Source: an uncultured Flavobacteriales bacterium (GTDB lineage Bacteria; Bacteroidota; Bacteroidia; Flavobacteriales; Crocinitomicaceae). From it: DNA of 33,328 nucleotides. The position numbers and the translations under genes were made by a program. This document shows, piece by piece, positions 16,060 to 24,030 of the stretch. The DNA lies in NCBI GenBank assembly GCA_946479285.1, contig CAMLFH010000035.1, forward strand, positions 1 to 33,328, written 5' to 3'. Each line of letters opens with the position of its first letter. Within the stretch, counting starts at the first letter, position 1. The notes beneath the pieces were generated by a model. The model saw nothing but the letters and a program-made list of their open reading frames with translations. It had not been told where the DNA came from and searched no databases.

Positions 16060-16067
16060 TAAATATA
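16060..16067 (-). promoter_or_regulatory. -7-like box 4 nt from the 16055 start
   Basis: On the minus strand TATATTTA (16067 to 16060), GGAT, then ATG at 16055. It matches TAnnTTTG except the last base. TTAG at 16090 to 16087 is 19 nt upstream, a weak -33 element. Confidence 0.45.
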
Positions 16068-16093
16068 ATCGAATTAATCAATTAAACTAATTT

Positions 16094-17221
16094 TTAAAGC
16101 GACTTTCTGTAGATTTTACAATGAACGGCCCTATGGTCTGAAAACGCGACCGATTGAATACCAAACTCGTACGCTCCCAAATCACCGGAGTGGAAAATAT
16201 AGTCAATTCTTCCGGCTGGAACACGACCAACATAGGTCACACCGATTCCTGTTGTTGTTTCCCGGTAGGAGTCTACCAGGCTGGTATTGAACTGATTGTA
16301 GACATAAGACATCGGGGTATCGTTAAAATCGCCGCAAACTACCACCGGGTACGGGGAAGTCTTCATGTGCTCAACCACGCGCTCTGCTTGTTCGGCACGT
16401 GCCGGATAAGCAATTCTAAGTTTGTCTATCAATAAACGAACGGTTGACTTTTTAGCGCCGGCCTGTTTATTTTTCTCACCGAACAATTCATAATCTTCCT
16501 GCTGCAGTTTAATAGATTGAAGATGGATGTCGTAGAAACGAATGGTATCGTTTCCTTTCACGATATCGGCATAAATACAGTAATTATCCGTCGTTTTAAA
16601 ATTCTCAAACATCACATCTCCTTTGGCAATAATCGGATATTTTGAAAGCATGCATATTCCAAAATTTTGCCGGTTGCGAATGCGGTGAGAATAACGTTCG
16701 TGGTAATATTTGTAATCCATCAAAGCAATGAGCGTATCTCTGGTCGAAAAAGCAGATGGCTTGTCCTGGTGGAAGAATTCCTGAAAACAAACCACATCCG
16801 GATTTACCCGCTGAACGTAACTCACAATACTGTCACGCGATTTGTTCCGGTTTTCTATCGATGAGTTGTACACATCAAACAAACGCACATTGTAGCTCAT
16901 CACATTCCAGGACGCAACTTCTGTTTTTGGCTTTGAATCTGAAAAGTTAATTGAAAGCGTGCGAAAATGCAGGTTTCCTCCAAATAGAATGGCAATCAGG
17001 ATGTAGAAGAACCAACTGGATCTTGCAAACCCCCAATAAATCAACAGGATTAAAGCCAGGCAAATAAAGATAGGGTAGGTCAATCCGAAAAACGGGAGGA
17101 TCCGAATGGTTGACGGATGTACGTAAGGAGCTATGTACGCTAATAAAAGACAGCAGATTACCGTGACCGAAATAATTTTGATCAACGTTGAAAATCGCGC
17201 TATTTTTTTAAACCAACTCAA
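16094..17221 (-). CDS. Membrane-anchored endonuclease/exonuclease/phosphatase-fold hydrolase
   Basis: A 375-residue protein with three N-terminal transmembrane segments (about 12-34, 41-65 and 68-86) followed by an EEP (DNase I/exonuclease III-like) domain. The active-site series is intact: Asn111 in MSYNVRLFD, Glu148 in CFQEFF, His233 in DIHLQS, Asp298 and Asn300 in GDFNDTP, GRIDYIFHS near 337-345, and SDHRAV at 361-366. The metal-dependent fold cleaves phosphodiesters or phosphomonoesters in nucleic acids, sphingomyelin or phosphoinositides; the substrate here is unknown and the domain may face the periplasm. The ATG is 1 bp past the rhomboid stop, so the genes are translationally coupled. 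This neighbourhood (mutL, rhomboids, EEP) is one I recall from other Bacteroidota. Confidence 0.9.
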   Translation of the reverse strand: MSWFKKIARFSTLIKIISVTVICCLLLAYIAPYVHPSTIRILPFFGLTYPIFICLALILLIYWGFARSSWFFYILIAILFGGNLHFRTLSINFSDSKPKTEVASWNVMSYNVRLFDVYNSSIENRNKSRDSIVSYVQRVNPDVVCFQEFFHQDKPSAFSTRDTLIALMDYKYYHERYSHRIRNRQNFGICMLSKYPIIAKGDVMFENFKTTDNYCIYADIVKGNDTIRFYDIHLQSIKLQQEDYELFGEKNKQAGAKKSTVRLLIDKLRIAYPARAEQAERVVEHMKTSPYPVVVCGDFNDTPMSYVYNQFNTSLVDSYRETTTGIGVTYVGRVPAGRIDYIFHSGDLGAYEFGIQSVAFSDHRAVHCKIYRKSL

Positions 17222-17222
17222 A

Positions 17223-18119
17223 TCACTTGTTACTTTGCGAAAATAGAAAGTCTTTTTCGGCTTTTGTCAAAGATTCGTAACCGGATTTTGAAATTTTATC
17301 CAAAATTTTATCAATTTGAGCCTGTTTTGCTTTTGCATTCATGTTGTATTCCTCGTCTGATTTGACCACTCTGCCGCCACCTTTCTGTGCCTTCATTTTT
17401 GGTCTTCTGTTTTTTCTGCCTGCAAAGAAATTCGCTAATCGCTGCTGGATTGATTCTGTCCAGTTAATCAGGTTAGAAGAAGCGTGCAGATTTTGAACTG
17501 AAAGAAAACCAATTAATGCTCCTCCTAAATGTGCGAAGTGTGCTGTTCCGTCATCATCCATTGTCTGTGCTAAATCTGCTACTAAATAAATCAGCGCCAA
17601 AACATAGATTTTCATGGAGAAGAACCCAAAAAAACTAAGGGTGATATTCGGCCGGTAAAAAGAAACAGCAATAAATAAAGCCATGATAGATCCTGAAGCA
17701 CCTAATACGATGGCCCCTTTCCCAAGGAATTGATTGGCAATTAATTCACAGAGACCGCCTACAATTCCTCCGATGATATAAACATGCAGCATTCTTCTGT
17801 CTGAAAAAAATTGACGGAAAAAGCTTCCTGCAAAATAAAGGAAGAACATGTTAAATAAGAAATGAAGGAAATTGAAATGAGTAAAGATACTGGTAATCAA
17901 TCCCAGAGGGGCAAATACAAACCTGTTAGGATTTGTTTGAAGTGTAAAAATATTAACCTGCACCCATTCAATCCATGCGCTGCCCGATGCTCTCAGGGCC
18001 ATTTCTGAAAAAAGCATTGCCAGAAATACTATCGCATTGACAAAAATCAATTTGATATGCATTCCACCGAATTTAAACTGGAACTTTAACTCTTCCGATA
18101 ATGTTCTGTCGTTCTGCAT
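17223..18119 (-). CDS. Rhomboid family intramembrane serine protease (second of two)
   Basis: A 298-residue polytopic membrane protein. The rhomboid hallmarks are present: HFLFN (86-90) with the oxyanion-hole His and Asn, GASG with the catalytic Ser142, and AHLGG with the catalytic His197, so the enzyme should be active. Six transmembrane helices are plausible between about 22 and 208. The C-terminal cytoplasmic tail (about 220-298) is basic, then ends in a small helical motif (QIDKILDKISKSGYESLTKAEKDFL) that often follows rhomboid domains in Bacteroidota. It starts 1 bp after the stop of the first rhomboid. Substrates are unknown; the pairing suggests the two act on related membrane proteins. 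Confidence 0.93.
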   Translation of the reverse strand: MQNDRTLSEELKFQFKFGGMHIKLIFVNAIVFLAMLFSEMALRASGSAWIEWVQVNIFTLQTNPNRFVFAPLGLITSIFTHFNFLHFLFNMFFLYFAGSFFRQFFSDRRMLHVYIIGGIVGGLCELIANQFLGKGAIVLGASGSIMALFIAVSFYRPNITLSFFGFFSMKIYVLALIYLVADLAQTMDDDGTAHFAHLGGALIGFLSVQNLHASSNLINWTESIQQRLANFFAGRKNRRPKMKAQKGGGRVVKSDEEYNMNAKAKQAQIDKILDKISKSGYESLTKAEKDFLFSQSNK

Positions 18120-18120
18120 C

Positions 18121-18888
18121 TTAATAGAATTTTTTACCTGTTTTACGCCAAATCAGTACTAATATTGCCCCAACGATTGCACCTCCTACGTGGGCCAAGT
18201 GGGCTACATTATCGCCCGCACTATTTTGGAAACTGCTGTAGACTTCAAATACAAAATATCCTCCGATCAACCATTTTGCTTTGATTGGAATAGGAGGGAA
18301 AATCAACATTAATTCGGTATTTGGGAAAAGGATAGCGAAAGCTGCCAATAAACCAAAAATAGCACCTGAAGCGCCAACCATGGGGACCATAGATTTGAGC
18401 GAATATTCAGCCAAAGCGTCATATTGTGTCTGAGTCATTCCATATCGATTAGCAATATCCAAGACATTTTGCCCGGTTATATTTCCTGTTTCTCCCAATA
18501 TCCCGTTTACTGTAGCAATTGCATTGGAATTATGGATAACATGCTTCAATTCCATAATCTGAATGAAGCCCATACCATTGTAAAGTAAGATTGAACCCAA
18601 AGCCGCCGCGGTGTAGAAAACAAAATAACGTTTAGGTCCCCACAAACGCTCTAAAAAGCTTCCAAACATCACCAAGATGTACATGTTCATGAAAATATGA
18701 AAGAAGTTCCCATGCATGAAGAAATGAGAAACCAGTTGATAAGGTTTAAAAAGCGGAGTATCAAAATAATGAGCTCCAAGCAAACTTACTAAATCCGTTC
18801 CCTGGCTCTCAAAGAACAATGTCAGGATGAACATGACTGCATTGAGCAATAACAAATTCTTTGTAACAGGTCCAATATTTGCAAACAT
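18121..18888 (-). CDS. Rhomboid family intramembrane serine protease (first of two)
   Basis: A 255-residue polytopic membrane protein with HIFMN (64-68), GASG with catalytic Ser174 and AHVGG with catalytic His233. About 60 residues (110-168, including ELKHVIHNSNAIATVNG) are inserted between the third and fourth helices, giving a large loop that its neighbour lacks. There is no long cytoplasmic tail, unlike the second rhomboid. It lies 3 nt after the mutL stop and 1 bp before the second rhomboid start, so it is in the middle of a compact operon. The loop insertion may help substrate choice; that is speculation. Confidence 0.93.
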   Translation of the reverse strand: MFANIGPVTKNLLLLNAVMFILTLFFESQGTDLVSLLGAHYFDTPLFKPYQLVSHFFMHGNFFHIFMNMYILVMFGSFLERLWGPKRYFVFYTAAALGSILLYNGMGFIQIMELKHVIHNSNAIATVNGILGETGNITGQNVLDIANRYGMTQTQYDALAEYSLKSMVPMVGASGAIFGLLAAFAILFPNTELMLIFPPIPIKAKWLIGGYFVFEVYSSFQNSAGDNVAHLAHVGGAIVGAILVLIWRKTGKKFY

Positions 18889-18891
18889 ATC

Positions 18892-20769
18892 TTAAAATAA
18901 TTGTATTAATTGTTCATTCGTTATTTGGGCTATAATCCGCTTACCGGAAGGAGAAAAAGTGTGTTCATCCGCTTCAAACAGACGGCTTATGAAATCCGAG
19001 ATACTATCCTGCTGGCCCTGTAGCTTAAAGGACATGCTTCCTCCGAAAGCAATCTGGGAAAGAACGGTATGTGCAATTTCTCCTTTATCTAAAGTTCCCA
19101 TCTGCAATTGCTCTAATATTTTGTCTACACAGGATAAAACTGTCGATTCATCCAGGATTTGGGGGATTCCTTCAATGTTTAGTACCTGATCTGCCCAGGA
19201 CCAGTTAAAACCAATGCGGGAAAGGGTTTTCTCGTGTTCATTCCATGCAAGCTGTTCTTGTTTGGACATGTTCTTCTCCATAGGAAAAATAAGCTGCTGA
19301 GACGCTAGTGGATTAATAAAAAATCCACGCATCAAATCGTCATACAACATGCGCTCATAAGCTCTTCGGTAATGAATCACCAATAATCCTTCCGGAACAG
19401 AACCAATGACAAAAGAACCTTTCAAAATAAACGGTCCGATCGACTTCAGTGTTTCCATGTCCAATTCTACCTGCACCGGTTTTTCTTCGGGCATATCTTC
19501 GCTTACAGGTTCTGCATTCCATAATTCATCCAGACTTGATGATTGGAATTGCGAACCAAACCCTGATTTATTCAATGCCGAAGAAAAGGCTTTGTCTTTC
19601 GGAAAAGAAGTATTTGAAGTGGAGGAACTTCCGGAAAACTGTCCTTCACGCGTGTTTTGCACATGGAAAGGATTGTAAGATTTGTCGACCTTAATTTCAG
19701 GAGCAACCGGCGTTTGTGTCAGCATAGAAACCGGAATATCAAACTCGCTTTCACGGTCAAAATCGAGCGTAGGAGTGATGTTGAACTTCCCGAGTCCCAG
19801 GCGTGTAGCGCTTCTGATGATGCTGTAAATAGCTTTATCTTCCTCAAATTTGATTTCCGTTTTGGTTGGATGTACGTTCACATCAATTTGTTTCGGATCA
19901 ACTTCCAGGAACAGGAAATAGCCCGGAAACAACTTAGCAGGAAGTAAATGTTCAAATGCGGCCGAAATGGCATGGTTGAAATAAGTATCCTTGAAAAAAC
20001 GGTTATTGACGAACAAAAATTGTTCTCCCCGCGATTTTTTAGCCACTTCCGGTTTTCCTATAAAACCATCCAGTCCCACAATATCCGTATGTTCCGTAAC
20101 AGGAACCAGGTTGTCATTGAATTTCTTACCGAAAACATCCACAATCCGCTTTCTTAATGGTGCGGGAGCCAAATGATAGATTTCCTGGTCGTTGTGAACC
20201 AAACGGAAAGCAATGTCGTGATGAGGAAGAACCACACGCTCAAACTCGTCGATAACGTGCTTAAACTCCACATTATCAGATTTCAGGAAATTCCGACGGG
20301 CAGGAACATTGAAAAACAGGTTCTTGATCTCAAAATTACAACCAACCGGACATTGCGTCGGTTCCTGGTTGATCACTTCTGTTCCTTCGATCAGGATTTT
20401 TGTCCCCAATTCGTCTGCAGCACGTTTCGTTTGAAGTGTTACATGTGCAATCGCAGCAATCGAAGCCAATGCTTCACCACGAAATCCTTTGGTCTTTAAA
20501 GCAAAAAGATCGTCTGCATGCGCAATTTTACTCGTTGCATGTCTTTCAAAGCACATCCGCGCATCCAATGGCGACATTCCTTTCCCGTTATCAACGATCT
20601 GGATCAATGTTCGACCTGCGTCTTTGATGTATAATTCAATTTTCGTTGCACCCGCATCAATGCTGTTCTCAACCAACTCTTTCACCACTGAAGCAGGTCT
20701 TTGAACCACTTCACCGGCTGCAATCTGGTTGGCAACGTGATCCGGAAGTAAACGAATAATATCAGACAT
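18892..20769 (-). CDS. mutL: DNA mismatch repair protein MutL
   Basis: A 625-residue protein that couples MutS mismatch recognition to strand removal. The N-terminal GHKL ATPase is complete: catalytic Glu31 and Asn35 in ELVENSIDAG, DNGKG (60-64), HATSK (77-81), GFRGEA (95-100), then the transducer with NVPARRNFLK (154-163) and DVNVHPTKTEI (296-306). A low-complexity serine-rich linker (about 340-430) leads to the C-terminal dimerisation domain. Where endonuclease-type MutL has DQHAxxE, this one reads HYRRAYE (466-472), and the CPHGRP motif near the C-terminus is SPSGKR (606-611). It therefore seems to lack the metal-dependent nicking site. It is first in the operon with the two rhomboids. Start MSDIIRLLPD is standard. 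Confidence 0.97.
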   Translation of the reverse strand: MSDIIRLLPDHVANQIAAGEVVQRPASVVKELVENSIDAGATKIELYIKDAGRTLIQIVDNGKGMSPLDARMCFERHATSKIAHADDLFALKTKGFRGEALASIAAIAHVTLQTKRAADELGTKILIEGTEVINQEPTQCPVGCNFEIKNLFFNVPARRNFLKSDNVEFKHVIDEFERVVLPHHDIAFRLVHNDQEIYHLAPAPLRKRIVDVFGKKFNDNLVPVTEHTDIVGLDGFIGKPEVAKKSRGEQFLFVNNRFFKDTYFNHAISAAFEHLLPAKLFPGYFLFLEVDPKQIDVNVHPTKTEIKFEEDKAIYSIIRSATRLGLGKFNITPTLDFDRESEFDIPVSMLTQTPVAPEIKVDKSYNPFHVQNTREGQFSGSSSTSNTSFPKDKAFSSALNKSGFGSQFQSSSLDELWNAEPVSEDMPEEKPVQVELDMETLKSIGPFILKGSFVIGSVPEGLLVIHYRRAYERMLYDDLMRGFFINPLASQQLIFPMEKNMSKQEQLAWNEHEKTLSRIGFNWSWADQVLNIEGIPQILDESTVLSCVDKILEQLQMGTLDKGEIAHTVLSQIAFGGSMSFKLQGQQDSISDFISRLFEADEHTFSPSGKRIIAQITNEQLIQLF

Positions 20770-20797
20770 GAATGAATTTCAATTTATGCAACACCAA

Positions 20798-20805
20798 CAA
20801 ATTTA
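20798..20805 (-). promoter_or_regulatory. -7 box upstream of mutL
   Basis: On the minus strand TAAATTTG (20805 to 20798) is a perfect TAnnTTTG box, 28 nt before the ATG at 20769. A -33 TTTG is not clear. Confidence 0.5.
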
Positions 20806-20861
20806 AGATAATCTCTTAGTTTTAACGGTGTATTTTTAACAATTCTCGTTCCACTTTTTTC

Positions 20862-20879
20862 AGGCTGACAGCCTGTCAG
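20862..20879. repeat. Overlapping inverted repeats (AGGCTGACAGCCTGTCAG)
   Basis: AGGCT-GAC-AGCCT (20862-20874) and CTGACA-GCC-TGTCAG (20865-20879) share bases, so only one can form at a time. They lie between the divergent mutL and GH3 genes. A T-run precedes them on the plus strand (20855-20860), so on the minus strand they resemble a weak terminator, but no transcript needs one here. Confidence 0.5.
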
Positions 20880-20887
20880 TTCAATTC

Positions 20888-20915
20888 CGAATTACGAAAT
20901 CCGAATGCCGAATTG
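20888..20915. repeat. Four perfect-period 7-bp units (CGAATTA-type)
   Basis: CGAATTA, CGAAATC, CGAATGC and CGAATTG follow without gaps. It is the clearest of the three heptamer arrays in the window. Confidence 0.6.
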
Positions 20916-20977
20916 ATTTCAACATGGTTTAAGTGAAAAACTAATCTCTAATCTTAAAGATGTCTGTGTAAATCACG

Positions 20978-20985
20978 TAATTTTG
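20978..20985 (+). promoter_or_regulatory. -7 box of the GH3 gene, 4 nt from the ATG
   Basis: TAATTTTG is a perfect TAnnTTTG box, followed by TTCT and the ATG at 20990. The mRNA would start at or next to the start codon. No -33 element is recognisable. Confidence 0.6.
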
Positions 20986-20989
20986 TTCT

Positions 20990-23965
20990 ATGAACAGAAA
21001 GACATTCCGTAAAGCTTCCTTTATCCTGGTCCTTGTTGTTGGGTCGGGATTGATTACTTCAGCGCTTTTGAAAGCGCCGTCAAAGAAACCGGTTAAAAAG
21101 CACCACACAAGCCTTACTACTGATAAAGAAGAAGATCAATGGATTGCGGCAGAATTGGCCAAACTTTCCACGAAGGAGCGAATTGCTCAATCGTTCATGG
21201 TTGCCTGCTGGTCGAACAAAGGAAAAGAGCATTTGGCAGAAACAGAAGCATTGGTCCGCGAGCAGAAAATTGGCGGATTAATATTTTTCCAGGGCGAACG
21301 CGATAATCTGCAGGAAGCCATCCAGCAAATGCAGTCGAATGCACAACTTCCTTTATTGATCGGAATGGATGCCGAATGGGGAACAGCCATGCGTCTTTCC
21401 GGAGAACCGCGTTTTCCTTATCAGCAGACAATCGGTGCAGCAAATGATTTGAAACTGACAGAAAAGATCGGTTATCACATGGGAATCGAATGCGACATGC
21501 TGGGAATTCACATGAATTTCTCTCCGGTAGCAGATGTAAATCTCAATCCGCAAAACCCGGTGATCGGATTTAGAGCATTTGGTTCGAATCCACAGCAAGT
21601 TGCCCTGCAAACCGCGGCCATGGTAAAAGGAATTGAAGAAGCGGGAGTTATTTCCTGCGTGAAGCACTTTCCCGGACACGGCGATACGGATAAAGATTCG
21701 CACAAAGAACTTCCAACGGTTTCTCACAGCGTAAATGAATTTGAGTCGAAAGATTTCCTGCCCTTCAAAAGCGGGATTGAAGCTGGAACCCGCTCTGTGA
21801 TGGTTGCTCATCTAAATGTTCCATCATTGGATCCAAGCGGAACTCCAAGTAGTTTATCCAAGCCGGTTATTGAAACATATTTACGCAAAAAACTGGGATT
21901 TAAAGGCCTGGTGATCTCAGATGCTTTAAATATGAAAGCCGTTTCTGAGAAATATGGAAAATCGGAAGTCGTAGCGAAAGCTTACCTGGCAGGTTGTGAT
22001 ATTTTACTATTCCCGGAAAATGTTCCCGATGCAATCAATCTGATCTATTCCAAGGTTGAAAGTGGTGAATTGAGTAAAGAAGAAGTAAACGAACATTGCA
22101 AACGAATTCTGAAAGCGAAATACCAGGCAATCGTTCACAAACCGATGATCAAACGCAAAGATCCTGCTCCGGAGCGACGATTGATCATCAATCAAATTCA
22201 TGAAAAAGCCTTGTTGTGTGTTAAAAATGAAGATAATAATCTCCCTATCGATAAAGTAGACAAGCAGATTATTCGTATTGCAGTAGGAACCCACACTTCC
22301 TCTTTTAGGGATCGTTTAAATGATTACGCTAAAATCACTCATTATAAATACTTTACACCGGAAGAAGCTGTACGAAGACTGAAAGAGATCAAACTAAATC
22401 CGGATGCAATTTACATCCTTGATTTTCACTCGGATGCACAGCGGGCACGTAATAATTACGGCTTCGGTTCCTGGAAAAAAGTATTGGACCTTATTCCTGA
22501 AGACGCGAAAGCAAGTGTGGTCCTGTTTGGAAATCCGTTGGCACTTCAAAACGAAACAACATTCCCGAAAGCTGTGAAATCCATTCTTTGCGGGTATGAA
22601 AACACAGCGCCGGCGCAGGAAAGAACTGCCCAGGCAATCATGGGAGCAATTGATATAGAAGGAAAACTTGCAACGGAAATCAGTACCCAATGGAAAACCG
22701 GTTTTGGAATCTCTGTCAAAAACAACGGACGTTTGAAGTATTCGCAACCGGAAGAATTGGGGTTGAATCCGGATAAACTAAAGGAAGTGGATGACATTGT
22801 TGCAAAGGCAATTGAAGCGAAGGCATTCCCGGGATGCCAGATAGTAGTTGCAATTGACGGAAAGATTGTCATGCAGAAATCATATGGAACAACCATCTAT
22901 GAAAATGGTGACAGTGTTACCAATGAACACATTTACGACATTGCTTCTATTACTAAGATTGCATCATCCACAACTGCTTTGATGCGTTTGAAAACACTGG
23001 GACAGTTTGATGAGCGGAAAAATCTGAACGAATTGGTTCCGGAATATGTAAAAGGAACGCCTTATGCAGATCTAAGAGCCATAGATTTATTGACTCACCA
23101 GGCGGGGCTAACTCCGTGGATTGCCTTTTACAAACGAACGATGGAGAATGGGGAATTAGATGCTTCGATCTACAGTAAAACAGACAAAGGTATTTACAAC
23201 AGAGTAGTGGCAGATAACATTTTCATCAAAGACGATTATTGGAAAACCATGCTGAAGATCATCGTAGAAACACCTTTAACGGGCAAAAAGTCTTACGAGT
23301 ATTCCGATTTGAGCTATTACTTCTTCAATAAATACATTGAGCAAACCAGTGGAATGGGTCAGAATGAGTTTGTGGAAAAAGAGATTTACAAACCTTTGGG
23401 ATTACAAACTATGACCTATTTACCGTTGAAAAAATTCAACAAGAAACGCATCGCTCCAACGGAATATGACAAAGAATTCCGCAAGCAGTTGATCCATGGA
23501 CACGTACACGACCCTGGAGCAGCAATGATGGGTGGAGTTGCAGGTCACGCAGGATTATTTTCCAATGCAACCGATTTGGCTGCTTTGATGCAGTTTTTAC
23601 TGAATAAGGGTCAACTAGGAGACCAATCGATCATCAAAAAAGAAATTGTAGATCAGTTTACAGCTTGCCAATTTTGTCCCGGAAACAGAAGGGGAATTGG
23701 TTTTGATAAACCTACTGTAAGTATTAAAAACGGTCCGACCTGTGACCTGGTTTCCCCGTCAACATTCGGTCATTCCGGATTTACGGGAACAATTACCTGG
23801 GCGGACCCGGAAAACAAGGTGAATTTCGTGTTCTTATCGAACCGTGTTTACCCGGACGCAGACAATTGGAAAATTACAAAGATGAGCGTGCGTACAGAGA
23901 TTCAGCGAGTAATCTACGAAGCACTTTTTGAAGCACGCCAAAAGAGATCAGCTTCAGCTGATTGA
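20990..23965 (+). CDS. Exported GH3 beta-N-acetylhexosaminidase fused to serine hydrolase
   Basis: A 991-residue two-enzyme fusion with an N-terminal signal anchor (about 11-27). Residues about 45-380 are a glycoside hydrolase family 3 domain of NagZ type: KHFPGHGDTDKDSH (225-238) with the Asp236/His238 acid-base pair, and VISDALNMKAV with the nucleophile Asp311. This activity removes N-acetylglucosamine from peptidoglycan fragments. Residues about 595-985 are a class C beta-lactamase/penicillin-binding-protein fold: SITK (653-656) with nucleophile Ser653 and Lys656, YSDLSYYF as the tyrosine motif, and HSGFTGT as the third (HxG) box. The second activity could be an esterase or peptidase. Such fusions are known in Bacteroidota. 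bshA follows after 65 nt in the same direction, so the two are likely cotranscribed. The gene appears leaderless. Confidence 0.93.
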   Translation: MNRKTFRKASFILVLVVGSGLITSALLKAPSKKPVKKHHTSLTTDKEEDQWIAAELAKLSTKERIAQSFMVACWSNKGKEHLAETEALVREQKIGGLIFFQGERDNLQEAIQQMQSNAQLPLLIGMDAEWGTAMRLSGEPRFPYQQTIGAANDLKLTEKIGYHMGIECDMLGIHMNFSPVADVNLNPQNPVIGFRAFGSNPQQVALQTAAMVKGIEEAGVISCVKHFPGHGDTDKDSHKELPTVSHSVNEFESKDFLPFKSGIEAGTRSVMVAHLNVPSLDPSGTPSSLSKPVIETYLRKKLGFKGLVISDALNMKAVSEKYGKSEVVAKAYLAGCDILLFPENVPDAINLIYSKVESGELSKEEVNEHCKRILKAKYQAIVHKPMIKRKDPAPERRLIINQIHEKALLCVKNEDNNLPIDKVDKQIIRIAVGTHTSSFRDRLNDYAKITHYKYFTPEEAVRRLKEIKLNPDAIYILDFHSDAQRARNNYGFGSWKKVLDLIPEDAKASVVLFGNPLALQNETTFPKAVKSILCGYENTAPAQERTAQAIMGAIDIEGKLATEISTQWKTGFGISVKNNGRLKYSQPEELGLNPDKLKEVDDIVAKAIEAKAFPGCQIVVAIDGKIVMQKSYGTTIYENGDSVTNEHIYDIASITKIASSTTALMRLKTLGQFDERKNLNELVPEYVKGTPYADLRAIDLLTHQAGLTPWIAFYKRTMENGELDASIYSKTDKGIYNRVVADNIFIKDDYWKTMLKIIVETPLTGKKSYEYSDLSYYFFNKYIEQTSGMGQNEFVEKEIYKPLGLQTMTYLPLKKFNKKRIAPTEYDKEFRKQLIHGHVHDPGAAMMGGVAGHAGLFSNATDLAALMQFLLNKGQLGDQSIIKKEIVDQFTACQFCPGNRRGIGFDKPTVSIKNGPTCDLVSPSTFGHSGFTGTITWADPENKVNFVFLSNRVYPDADNWKITKMSVRTEIQRVIYEALFEARQKRSASAD

Positions 23966-24030
23966 TAAAAAAACAAACGTTAGTGCAGTTTTGAATCAGA
24001 TTAAACTGCCTTTGAAGTAAACAGACACAC

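Noticed and set aside
21353..21811. Long antisense frame inside the GH3 gene
   Set aside because: It is a shadow of the conserved catalytic region on the opposite strand, with no promoter or protein features.
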